A stretch of DNA of 18,867 nt from DASYRM01 sp036004405 (GTDB lineage Bacteria; Acidobacteriota; Vicinamibacteria; Vicinamibacterales; UBA2999). The DNA is taken from the NCBI GenBank assembly GCA_036004405.1, contig DASYRM010000205.1, forward strand, positions 1-18,867, in the 5' to 3' direction. The position numbers were made by a program, and so were the translations under genes. Shown here in pieces: positions 12,919 to 18,867 of the stretch; the stretch's first letter is position 1; every line of letters starts with the position of its first letter. Below the pieces are notes generated by a model. That model searched no databases. It was not told where the DNA came from and saw only the letters and a program-made list of their open reading frames with translations.

Positions 12919-13505
12919 TCGACGAACAGGCCAACCCTCCGCGGCTCGCCCAGATGCTGTTGCACACTGCGCTGCGGCCTCACGATGCCGAGTCGACGGC
13001 GGGCGATCTGCTCGAGGAATACCGAGCGGTCAGGCGACCGTCGCTCGGGCGGCTTCGGGCCGACGTCTGGTACGTCCTCCACGTTCTCAGCGTTGCGGGG
13101 CGACCTGTCTGGCCGTTCGCCCTCGGGCTCGGCGCCGTCAAGTTGGGGCTCGCGGCGTTCATGCTGTTGCCGCTGTCGGGATGGAACCCGAGCCTCGTTC
13201 CGGCGCCGAATGTCTCGCTGCTCGATGCGCTGTTCTTCCTGGGCGCCGGCTACTCCGGTGCGCGTCGAACCGGCCGCGTCGCCACCGGCGTCGTCAACTC
13301 CGGCCTTCTCGGCCTGATCGACTTCGCGATGTTCGCCGCCTACGCGACGCTCGGGGTCCCGACGCTGTTCGCCTCCATCGTGGAGAAACCCTTCATCCTG
13401 GTCATCGGGAGCATCTTCCTCGCCATTGCCGCGTCGTTTGCCCTCACCCTCGGGGCGGTTGGCGCGGCGGTCGGGGCTTCGCGCGCGGAAAAGCTACCCA
13501 GCTAA
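12915..13505 (+). CDS. Membrane protein with permease-prefix-like N-terminus, PadR-coupled
   Basis: 196 residues; ATG overlaps the padR stop. The cytoplasmic start, about 8-55 (PPRLAQMLLHTALRPHDAESTAGDLLEEYR), resembles the permease prefix domain found in front of MacB/FtsX-like ABC permeases in Acidobacteria. The permease itself is absent: the remainder holds about four hydrophobic segments (66-88, 101-115, 125-148, 160-188) ending in SRAEKLPS. It is therefore a short relative rather than a transporter, and may be a small sensor or accessory whose level PadR controls. The stop overlaps the stop of the convergent gene (CTAA at 13502-13505). Confidence 0.78.
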   Translation: MIDEQANPPRLAQMLLHTALRPHDAESTAGDLLEEYRAVRRPSLGRLRADVWYVLHVLSVAGRPVWPFALGLGAVKLGLAAFMLLPLSGWNPSLVPAPNVSLLDALFFLGAGYSGARRTGRVATGVVNSGLLGLIDFAMFAAYATLGVPTLFASIVEKPFILVIGSIFLAIAASFALTLGAVGAAVGASRAEKLPS

Positions 13506-14536
13506 CGGGGCTTTGCGGCCAGGCAGTCCTGCGTCAACCGATCCCTGACGCTGGGCGGCATTCCGGTCGCCACCATGCGGCCGACCCGGCGATCCATATA
13601 GGCTGGATCCGCGCAGCGCGGATACGCGATCGGCGCCAGATGCATCGCGGCCGGAGGCCCAAGCGAGAGCAGGGCGTCGAAGTGGTCCTCCACGTTTGGG
13701 TGCGTCTTGAAAAAGGGGTCAGGTGGCTGCGGACCGAAGAGGTACTCGTAGGGGATCACTCCCAGCCGCGTACCTTTCACGAGCGCCAGACTTGGCGACG
13801 TCCAGGATGCCACGTCGGACTGAAACGATGTGAGATCCGCAAATGTGCTGCTGACGGCAAACACCCGCGCGCCGCTGGCCTCGAGAATCGCAACCATCGA
13901 GCGCCCCGGACGTTCGCTGCGCGCCTGCAGGTGGCCGTCACCGTAAACGATGAGCGCGCGCCGGTTGCGCGCCAGCACTTCCCTCTGGATGATGCCCGCC
14001 GGATACGAGTCGCGCTGCCGGAGCCAGGGGCGATAGTCGTCGAAGGTCTTGACCGTCGCCCAGTCGATCGGCGGGTCGCCCATCAGCAGGCGCACGCGGC
14101 GCGCGGGAGGCAGGGTCTGGTTCAACGTGCGCACGGCGCGGAAGAACTCGAGAAAGATCGAGCGGTCCCACACCGGTGTGGCCACGGCGCTGTTCTCGAG
14201 CGCCTCGCGAATCACCTCTTCGGATACGGCGTCGCCGCGCACGAACGCGTCCACGTCAGGCTGATAGCGCGCGCTCCCGCTCTCGACGACGATGTCGTTC
14301 ACGACGGTGGCGAACCGTGGGTCGCGGATGAGCGCCAGCCGGAACGCGTGGCCGGCCGCATTGCCGTGAGGCCCCTCGCTGAGCGCCACGACCTCATGGT
14401 CTCGAAACGCGTCGAGAATCGCGGGAATCGGGTCGAGGCGCACGGCAGCACGGCGCGGCGGCTCTTGTCCACGCACGACGCCACCCAGTGCACTGGCGCA
14501 CAAGAGGACGAACACTGCAGGCGAGCACGCGCGCAT
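13502..14536 (-). CDS. Secreted protein resembling the erythromycin-esterase/ChaN-like superfamily
   Basis: 344 residues with signal peptide MRACSPAVFVLLCASALGGV. Residues 48-60 (EVVALSEGPHGNA) place Glu54 and His57 like the GExxHG motif of EreA-type proteins. DIVVESGSARYQPDVD at 81-96 matches the following 'v.E' strand, and YGDGHLQA at 198-205 matches the later His-containing motif. The region 130-200 contains the RVRLLMGDPPIDW segment. The order of motifs supports a superfamily link, but the specific antibiotic-esterase residues cannot be confirmed by eye, so no resistance role is claimed. It is convergent with the padR pair and divergent from the next gene across a 78-bp gap containing GTGTATAACAC. 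Confidence 0.62.
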   Translation of the reverse strand: MRACSPAVFVLLCASALGGVVRGQEPPRRAAVRLDPIPAILDAFRDHEVVALSEGPHGNAAGHAFRLALIRDPRFATVVNDIVVESGSARYQPDVDAFVRGDAVSEEVIREALENSAVATPVWDRSIFLEFFRAVRTLNQTLPPARRVRLLMGDPPIDWATVKTFDDYRPWLRQRDSYPAGIIQREVLARNRRALIVYGDGHLQARSERPGRSMVAILEASGARVFAVSSTFADLTSFQSDVASWTSPSLALVKGTRLGVIPYEYLFGPQPPDPFFKTHPNVEDHFDALLSLGPPAAMHLAPIAYPRCADPAYMDRRVGRMVATGMPPSVRDRLTQDCLAAKPR

Positions 14537-14614
14537 GGTGCTACGTGTATAACACAGTTGCGAGCGACGACGGAGACCGACGCGCGGTCGGAGGTTCTGC
14601 TAGGCGCGTCGAAC

Positions 14615-15454
14615 ATGACTTGCGCGGCGCGGGCCTGGCTTGCCCTCCTTCTGCCCGCCGCTCTGGTTGCGGCTGATGTCGTATCGGCTCAGCAGCCCGA
14701 GCGACTGGTCTTTGTTGCTACTGCCGACGGATTTACAGACACGTACGTGCCGGCTCCGGCGAGCGCGCTCTTCGCCTTTTTCCAGGGCGAAACGGTCCGT
14801 CTCGATATTCGGATCGGCAACCCGACAAAGCAACGCCAGCACATCGACACGACGGGGATACCAGCGACAGGCGCATTTCGGCTCGCGCAGGAGCCGCCCA
14901 ATGGCGTTCCTGAGCTCACGTTCCTACCGCTCGGCCACGTGAATGAAGTTGGACCTCCCAAACCGGTCAACTGGGGATCGGTCATCGAGCTCGAACCGGG
15001 CATTGAAGTCAGGTGGCGCGCCACCTTCGCAGCAGAAGGCGAACCGGGTCTCTACCGATGGCGCCTCGAGCTACCGGCCATGCGGACAAGCGTACCCTTG
15101 GAGTTGAACAGCGATCGCGTGGATTACGAGTTGAGACCCATCCGCACGTTTGCGGACCGGGCGGAACTGCTTCGACGCCGAATGGTGTTCGCATCACTCG
15201 ATGACGAACCGACCACCGAACGTGCCGCGACCGACCTGCTGGCGCTCTACCCTCAAAGCCACGAGGCACATCTGGTGCTCGGTCGTTTGTATCGAGACAC
15301 CGGGCGGCGGCGTGCCGCGAGGCAGCACTTCGACACTGCCATCCGGCTGCTGAGCAGCAAGCGAGACCGGCTCTATCTCGACAACGTTCGCCCCTCTATC
15401 CGGGAGCTCGACCCCATTACTGCGCTCCGGGCCGAACGCGACGCCATTCGCTAG
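14615..15454 (+). CDS. Secreted protein with C-terminal TPR-like segment
   Basis: 279 residues from ATG 14615, chosen for the signal peptide MTCAARAWLALLLPAALVAA (cleavage near VSA-QQ at about 25-26); GGAGG at 14590-14594 is too distant to help and the upstream in-frame extension belongs to the opposite strand's gene. The mature N-terminal half is beta-rich (TVRLDIRIGNPTKQ, VIELEPGIEVRWRATFAAEGEPGLYRW), resembling an immunoglobulin-like domain. The end, about 205-245 (LLALYPQSHEAHLVLGRLYRDTGRRRAARQHFDTAI), looks like one TPR pair. It is likely a periplasmic binding or scaffold protein. No named family recognised. Confidence 0.75.
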   Translation: MTCAARAWLALLLPAALVAADVVSAQQPERLVFVATADGFTDTYVPAPASALFAFFQGETVRLDIRIGNPTKQRQHIDTTGIPATGAFRLAQEPPNGVPELTFLPLGHVNEVGPPKPVNWGSVIELEPGIEVRWRATFAAEGEPGLYRWRLELPAMRTSVPLELNSDRVDYELRPIRTFADRAELLRRRMVFASLDDEPTTERAATDLLALYPQSHEAHLVLGRLYRDTGRRRAARQHFDTAIRLLSSKRDRLYLDNVRPSIRELDPITALRAERDAIR

Positions 15455-15553
15455 ACCGCACCGTAAGCCACCGGCGCGGGATTGACGTCTGCATCGGGCG
15501 GCGGTAGCTTTGGGCCGTCCGGTTCCCTGTTTCCGTCTCGCTGGAGGTCCCCG

Positions 15554-16558
15554 ATGAGCCGTTCCCGCTGGGTCGTCGCCCTCACCTTGACCGCACTCGC
15601 CGTCATGGTGACGCTGCCGTCGGGTCAAACCGCGCTGGCACCGAAGCCGCGCGCCGGGCAGACGCTGCCGCGCACAGCCGACGGACACCCCGACCTGCAG
15701 GGCTATTGGACCAACGATTCCTACACGCCGCTCGAGCGTCCGGCGGAGCTGGCCGGCAAGTCGCACTTCACGCCGCAAGAGGCGGCCGCGTTCGTACGCG
15801 CCCGTCTCGATCGGCTCGAGAACCAGTCTCGCACCGACGTCCACTACGACGACGCGATCTGGCAAAAGGAGAACTACACCAAGGAAGCCAACCTGCGCAC
15901 GTCGCTCATCACGAGCCCCGGTGACGGGAAGCTGCCGCCGCTGACCGAGGAAGCCAAACGTCGCGAAGCGGCGGACGCGGCCCGCCGGCAGGGCCGCGGG
16001 CCCGCCGACAGCGTGCAGGACCGCTCGCTCGGCGAGCGCTGCATCACCTGGGGCAACGTCGGCCCGCCGATGCTGCCGCCCACCTACTACGCCAACTTCC
16101 AGATCCTTCAGACGGCCGACTACGTCCTGATCAGTCACGAGCTGATGCACGAGATGCGCATGATCCCGCTCGACGGACGGCCGCACCCGAGCGCGGGCGT
16201 GCGGTATCTCTACGGCGACGCGCGCGGGCGGTGGGAAGGCGACACGCTCGTGGTGGACACGGCAAACTTCACCGACAAGACGCCGTTCCGCGGCTCCCCA
16301 TCGAACACGCGACAGGACATCCGGTCGAGCACCCGGCTTCACGTCGTCGAGCGCTTCTCGCGCGTGGACACCGACACGATCCGCTATGAGTTCACGGTAG
16401 AGGACCCGGGAACGTGGGCGGCCCCGTGGTCGGGCGAGGTGCCGATCCGACGCTTCGAAGGGCCGATCTACGAGTACGCGTGCCACGAGGGCAACTACGG
16501 CCTGCCCAACATCCTGCGGGCGGCGCGCGTCGCCGAGCGCCAGGCCGGCTCACGCTGA
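15554..16558 (+). CDS. Secreted protein of the acidobacterial DGHPDLQGYW type; function unknown
   Basis: 334 residues from ATG 15554, which has GGAGG six bases upstream (15543-15547); an earlier ATG at 15482 lacks one. Signal peptide about 1-26 (WVVALTLTALAVMVTLPSG). The mature protein has DGHPDLQGYWTNDSYTPLERP at about 43-63, then RTSLITSPGDGKLPPLTEEAKRR, ERCITWGNVGPPMLPP, RWEGDTLVVDTANFTDKTPFRGS near 225-247, RFSRVDTDTIRYEFTVEDP, and IYEYACHEGNYGLPNIL near the end. This motif series is common in many paralogues in Acidobacteria and related soil bacteria, where it is annotated as hypothetical. The beta-rich pattern suggests a repeat or propeller-like exported protein. Two hairpin repeats follow the stop directly. 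Confidence 0.82.
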   Translation: MSRSRWVVALTLTALAVMVTLPSGQTALAPKPRAGQTLPRTADGHPDLQGYWTNDSYTPLERPAELAGKSHFTPQEAAAFVRARLDRLENQSRTDVHYDDAIWQKENYTKEANLRTSLITSPGDGKLPPLTEEAKRREAADAARRQGRGPADSVQDRSLGERCITWGNVGPPMLPPTYYANFQILQTADYVLISHELMHEMRMIPLDGRPHPSAGVRYLYGDARGRWEGDTLVVDTANFTDKTPFRGSPSNTRQDIRSSTRLHVVERFSRVDTDTIRYEFTVEDPGTWAAPWSGEVPIRRFEGPIYEYACHEGNYGLPNILRAARVAERQAGSR

Positions 16559-16560
16559 AC

Positions 16561-16587
16561 GGGCCGCCTCAAGGCGGCCCCTACGTA
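16561..16587 (+). repeat. Hairpin repeat copy 6
   Basis: GGGCCGCCT (16561-16569), loop CA, AGGCGGCCC (16572-16580), then CTACGTA. It starts two bases after the TGA of the upstream gene, between convergent genes, in tandem with copy 7. Confidence 0.88.
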
Positions 16588-16590
16588 CGA

Positions 16591-16619
16591 AGGGCGGTCT
16601 ACAGACCGCCCTCTACATA
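16591..16619 (+). repeat. Hairpin repeat copy 7, overlapping the glycosyltransferase stop codon
   Basis: AGGGCGGTCT (16591-16600), loop AC, AGACCGCCCT (16603-16612), then CTACATA. On the minus strand it encodes the last residues YVEGGL and the TAG stop of the glycosyltransferase. The spacing from copy 6 is three bases and the orientation is the same. Confidence 0.9.
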
Positions 16620-17969
16620 CCGCACGCTACCGTCAGTCTCGATCAGCGCCGCGCGGGGCGCGTTGGGATCGATCCGTCCGCCAAGAATCTTGTAGAGGAA
16701 CTCGGGATCGGTCGACGGCGGCAGCGTGAACTCCGTACGGATCGCGCGCACCGGCTCGTGCTTCGCGGCAAGTGCGCGCGAGGCCGCCACCAGCACGCGA
16801 TACTCCGGCAGCCGGTGCATGGTGGTCGCAAATCCCAACCGCCACGGCACGGCGGCCGCCGCCACAGCGACCATCGCGATTCCCACCACGCGACCGCTAC
16901 GCGTGCTCGCGGGCAGAGCCACCGCGAACGCGGCCGTCAGCACCGTGACTGGCATCACCGGGATGTAGTAGTAGTGGTCCAACGTGCCGAGAAAGAGCGC
17001 GTATCCCACGATTGCGAGCCCCTGCGGCAGCAGCGTCAGCGACAGCACCACCGGATCGCGCCGGTAGCGGACCGCGACGATGACGCTGCAGACGGCGAGC
17101 GCCGCCAGCGGCAGCGGCGTGTGCCACGGCTCCACCTCGATGTAGTTGAAGGCGCCGGCGAAACCGGCGAGGCTCTTGGCCACCTCGGGCTGCGTGCGGC
17201 CGGTCAAGATCTGGCCGATGCCGCCCGTCACCGCGCCCATCGCGGCGCCGCTGGACCGGTCCATCACGCGGTGCGCGAGATACGGCAACTGGAGCGCGAG
17301 CACGACCACCGAGAGCGTGGCAACGACACGCCGCATGCCGATCCAGTCGCGCCGCGCGAGCGGCTCCAGCAGCAGCGCCGCCATCACGCCGGCCGTGACG
17401 TAGACGGCACCGGTGTAGACCTGCACGGCGCACCACGCGAGCGCGACGATGGCGGCGACGCGGAGCGCTCCCTTGCGTTGCCAGTCGAGCAGGATCAGCG
17501 CGACGGCGGCCTTGCCGAGCGCCGACGCGATCGGCGACGTCCAGTCGATGGCGGAGAGCGCCACGTCGAAAGGCGCTGTAACGATCACGAGCATCGCCGC
17601 GAAGGCGACGCCTGGCGAGTCGAGGCGGCGTCCGAGCGCCACGAGCAGCAGCACATCGGCCCCCGACTCGATCGCGGCCTGCCCATAGCCGCCGGCATGT
17701 GGAAGGTTGTCGAACCAGGGGCCGACCGTGAGCCGGATGGCCCACATGATCCAGTAGTAGGCCGGACCGATGGTGTAGCCGCCGACGTGCGTGGCCGGTC
17801 CCACGAGCGGCAGCTCGTGGAACGGGCGCAGCGCGATGCCCCAGTCGCGAACCTGGTCGCCGAGCAGCCAGAAGTGCGACTCGATCCCGCGCACGCGGAT
17901 CGCGAAGGCGAAGAGGAACAGCCCTGCCGCCGCGAGGTATTCCAGACGGCGAGGCCCTACCCGCCCCAC
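16599..17969 (-). CDS. GT-C-type polytopic membrane glycosyltransferase (GT39/PMT-like)
   Basis: 456 residues from GTG 17969, the only start that keeps the first membrane helix. It begins five bases after the cupin stop. There are about ten hydrophobic segments in the first 370 residues. The first external loop carries LLGDQVRDWGIALRPF, with Asp38 and Asp42 in the place of the acidic catalytic motif of GT-C enzymes, followed by GGYTIGPAYYWIMW. A soluble C-terminal part of about 80 residues (from RLPEYRVLVAASRAL) contains TEFTLPPSTDPEFLYKILGGRIDP. Such enzymes transfer sugars from polyprenyl-phosphate donors on the periplasmic side. Acceptor and sugar are unknown. The last six residues and the stop codon come from a hairpin repeat, so the original C-terminus may have been different. 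Confidence 0.82.
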   Translation of the reverse strand: MGRVGPRRLEYLAAAGLFLFAFAIRVRGIESHFWLLGDQVRDWGIALRPFHELPLVGPATHVGGYTIGPAYYWIMWAIRLTVGPWFDNLPHAGGYGQAAIESGADVLLLVALGRRLDSPGVAFAAMLVIVTAPFDVALSAIDWTSPIASALGKAAVALILLDWQRKGALRVAAIVALAWCAVQVYTGAVYVTAGVMAALLLEPLARRDWIGMRRVVATLSVVVLALQLPYLAHRVMDRSSGAAMGAVTGGIGQILTGRTQPEVAKSLAGFAGAFNYIEVEPWHTPLPLAALAVCSVIVAVRYRRDPVVLSLTLLPQGLAIVGYALFLGTLDHYYYIPVMPVTVLTAAFAVALPASTRSGRVVGIAMVAVAAAAVPWRLGFATTMHRLPEYRVLVAASRALAAKHEPVRAIRTEFTLPPSTDPEFLYKILGGRIDPNAPRAALIETDGSVRYVEGGL

Positions 17970-17974
17970 CCGAC

Positions 17975-18550
17975 CTATGAGGGAACGCTCCGCGGGCCGA
18001 CCGCCGGTGCGTGGGTGTGCGATGACGGCATCCCGAGCTTCGCGACGGTGTCGCCCTCGAAGTCGAACTCCACCATCACCACCGGCTCCTTGCCCACCAC
18101 CCAGCCGTCGTGCCCCGGCTCTATGACGACGATCTGCGGCGCCCGGTGCTCGATGACGCAGCCGTCGGGATACTCGATGTGAATCTCGCCGTGCACAAGG
18201 AAGCCCACGTGCGCGTGCATGCAGAGCTCGGTGCCGACCACCGGCTTCATGTCCTTCGACCAGCGGAACCCCGCCGGATAGATCATGCGCTTCACGCGGG
18301 CCGCGCCGGCCTTGCCCACCTCGAGCAGCACATGGCCGAACTCGCGTCGTTCCGCACCTTTGACGGGCGCGAAGATCTCGCTGGGCCGTCGGGTCGCAGA
18401 TCGCGCGGCCTTCTTCCGCGTGGCCTTCTTCGGCGCGGCTGTCTTCCGCGCCGCGGTGCGGGCCCCGCGCGCCGGCGTCTTCTTCTTCGCCGCGACCGCG
18501 CGGGGCCTGGTGGTTCTACGAACGGAGCGTGTCGAACGCTTCTTGGCCAT
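17975..18550 (-). CDS. Cupin-domain protein with N-terminal histone-H1-like basic tail
   Basis: 191 residues. Residues 1-56 are almost only Lys, Arg, Ala, Thr and Pro (AKKKTPARGARTAARKTAAP), like bacterial histone-H1-type tails. Residues about 62-172 form one cupin: a strand with RVKRMIYPAGFRW, motif 1 with His112 and His114 (ELCMHAHVGFLVHGE), and a motif 2-like EPGHDGW with His147. The usual motif-1 Glu is not in place, so metal binding is likely but not certain. The tail should bind nucleic acid or another polyanion. A GAGGA three bases from the ATG is a weak ribosome site. It is followed by the glycosyltransferase on the same strand. Confidence 0.8.
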   Translation of the reverse strand: MAKKRSTRSVRRTTRPRAVAAKKKTPARGARTAARKTAAPKKATRKKAARSATRRPSEIFAPVKGAERREFGHVLLEVGKAGAARVKRMIYPAGFRWSKDMKPVVGTELCMHAHVGFLVHGEIHIEYPDGCVIEHRAPQIVVIEPGHDGWVVGKEPVVMVEFDFEGDTVAKLGMPSSHTHAPAVGPRSVPS

Positions 18551-18586
18551 GTGTCCTCGCCGGCGGGGCCGACCACCTCCGCTAAA

Positions 18587-18632
18587 GCTACGGTGGTCCG
18601 CCGTAGCCTTGGCGAAGGCGGACGCTCCGCCT
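18587..18632. repeat. Compound palindromic repeat of a second family
   Basis: GCTACGG (18587-18593) pairs with CCGTAGC (18601-18607), and AGGCGGA (18616-18622) pairs with TCCGCCT (18626-18632). The sequence between them, CCTTGGCGAAGG, is itself partly palindromic. It has no CTACGTA flank, so it is separate from the eight-copy family. Such CTACGGCGGA/TTCGCC motifs are scattered in many soil-bacterial genomes, as far as I recall. It lies in the 5' region of the cupin gene. Confidence 0.65.
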
Positions 18633-18801
18633 CTAGGAGAATAGTGGCGAGGATGCTAGCACGCTACGGATGTATGGGCTCCGGGTCGTTCTTGATCAGA
18701 TAGGTCGCGAAGACTACACACAGACGATGTGCTACGAGTGCGCTGTCGCGCGAGAGCATCACGGCAAGTGGATCGCGGCCGCCTGTCAAGAGTAGTCAGT
18801 A

Positions 18802-18825
18802 GTAGGGGCCGCCTTCAAGCGGCCC
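18802..18825 (-). repeat. Hairpin repeat copy 8
   Basis: On the minus strand GGGCCGC (18825-18819) and GCGGCCC (18812-18806) pair around a six-base loop, followed by CTAC. The flank has drifted (CTACTACT). It is the weakest member of the family. Confidence 0.7.
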
Positions 18826-18867
18826 GTCCCGCGGCGCGCTCGGCTCGCGGCCATCGCCTGTCGTATG

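Larger units (their letters stand above)
18551..18867. other. 317-bp end region without a convincing gene
   Basis: Upstream of the cupin gene. It contains a compound palindromic repeat (18587-18632) and hairpin copy 8 (18802-18825). An open minus-strand stretch of 42 codons (18664-18789, TTG start) exists but has no ribosome site and no recognisable family, so it is not called. Confidence 0.6.

Noticed and set aside
13181..14614. Very long plus-strand open frame continuous with the TPR-like protein
   Set aside because: It is antisense to the EreA-like gene and shares the frame only because GC-rich DNA lacks stops; the signal peptide at 14615 marks the true start.
16758..18182. 474-codon plus-strand open frame
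   Set aside because: It is the shadow of the glycosyltransferase and cupin genes; its Arg/His-rich sequence has no domain or signal peptide.
18664..18789. 42-codon minus-strand open stretch ending in IKNDPEPIHP
   Set aside because: No ATG near the start, no ribosome site and no known family; this length is unremarkable in GC-rich DNA. It could be a gene remnant, but nothing supports it.

Overview
The window looks like high-GC soil or sediment bacterial chromosome, most probably Acidobacteriota of the Vicinamibacteria type. The reasons are two tandem TIGR03435-family secreted proteins (a family strongly expanded in Acidobacteria), a PadR regulator translationally coupled to a permease-prefix-like membrane protein, a DGHPDLQGYW-type secreted protein, and overall base composition. 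This placement is inferred from gene content, not from a marker-gene search.

Layout. (1) 1-1323 is the tRNA-proximal end of an integrative element: the C-terminus of an excisionase-like HTH protein and a complete tyrosine integrase abutting the 3' end of an intact tRNA-Asn(GTT). The rest of the element lies to the left of the window. (2) 1516-1947 is a secreted c-type cytochrome, divergent from the next block. (3) 2142-5807 is a tight six-gene operon: a secreted Arg-Pro-Asp/Glu repeat protein, an outer-membrane beta-barrel, an ECF sigma factor, a membrane anti-sigma-like protein carrying a C-terminal CBM48/AMPK-type glycan-binding domain, a secreted stand-alone CBM48 paralogue, and a secreted helical protein that again ends in an RPE-rich tail. 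(4) 5848-9289, minus strand, is the conserved housekeeping cluster ffs (SRP RNA)-dnaX-ybaB/ebfC-recR, followed by a small multipass membrane protein. (5) 9517-12517, minus strand, holds two TIGR03435 proteins and two other secreted proteins. (6) 12589-13505 is the PadR/membrane-protein pair with a promoter overlapped by a perfect dyad. (7) 13502-16558 holds an EreA/ChaN-like secreted protein, a TPR-like secreted protein and the DGHPDLQGYW protein. (8) 16599-18550, minus strand, is a GT-C-type membrane glycosyltransferase and a cupin with a histone-H1-like basic tail. The last 317 bases carry repeats and no convincing gene.

The two observations most worth following are these. First, a dispersed family of eight small hairpins has different but perfectly complementary stems and a shared CTACGTA-like 3' flank. 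They sit mostly at gene ends, but two are embedded in frame in dnaX, one encodes part of an outer-membrane protein's signal peptide, and one supplies the stop codon of the glycosyltransferase. Second, the sigma/anti-sigma/CBM48 operon looks like a glycan-sensing or envelope-stress module with its own outer-membrane protein and polyampholyte secreted proteins.
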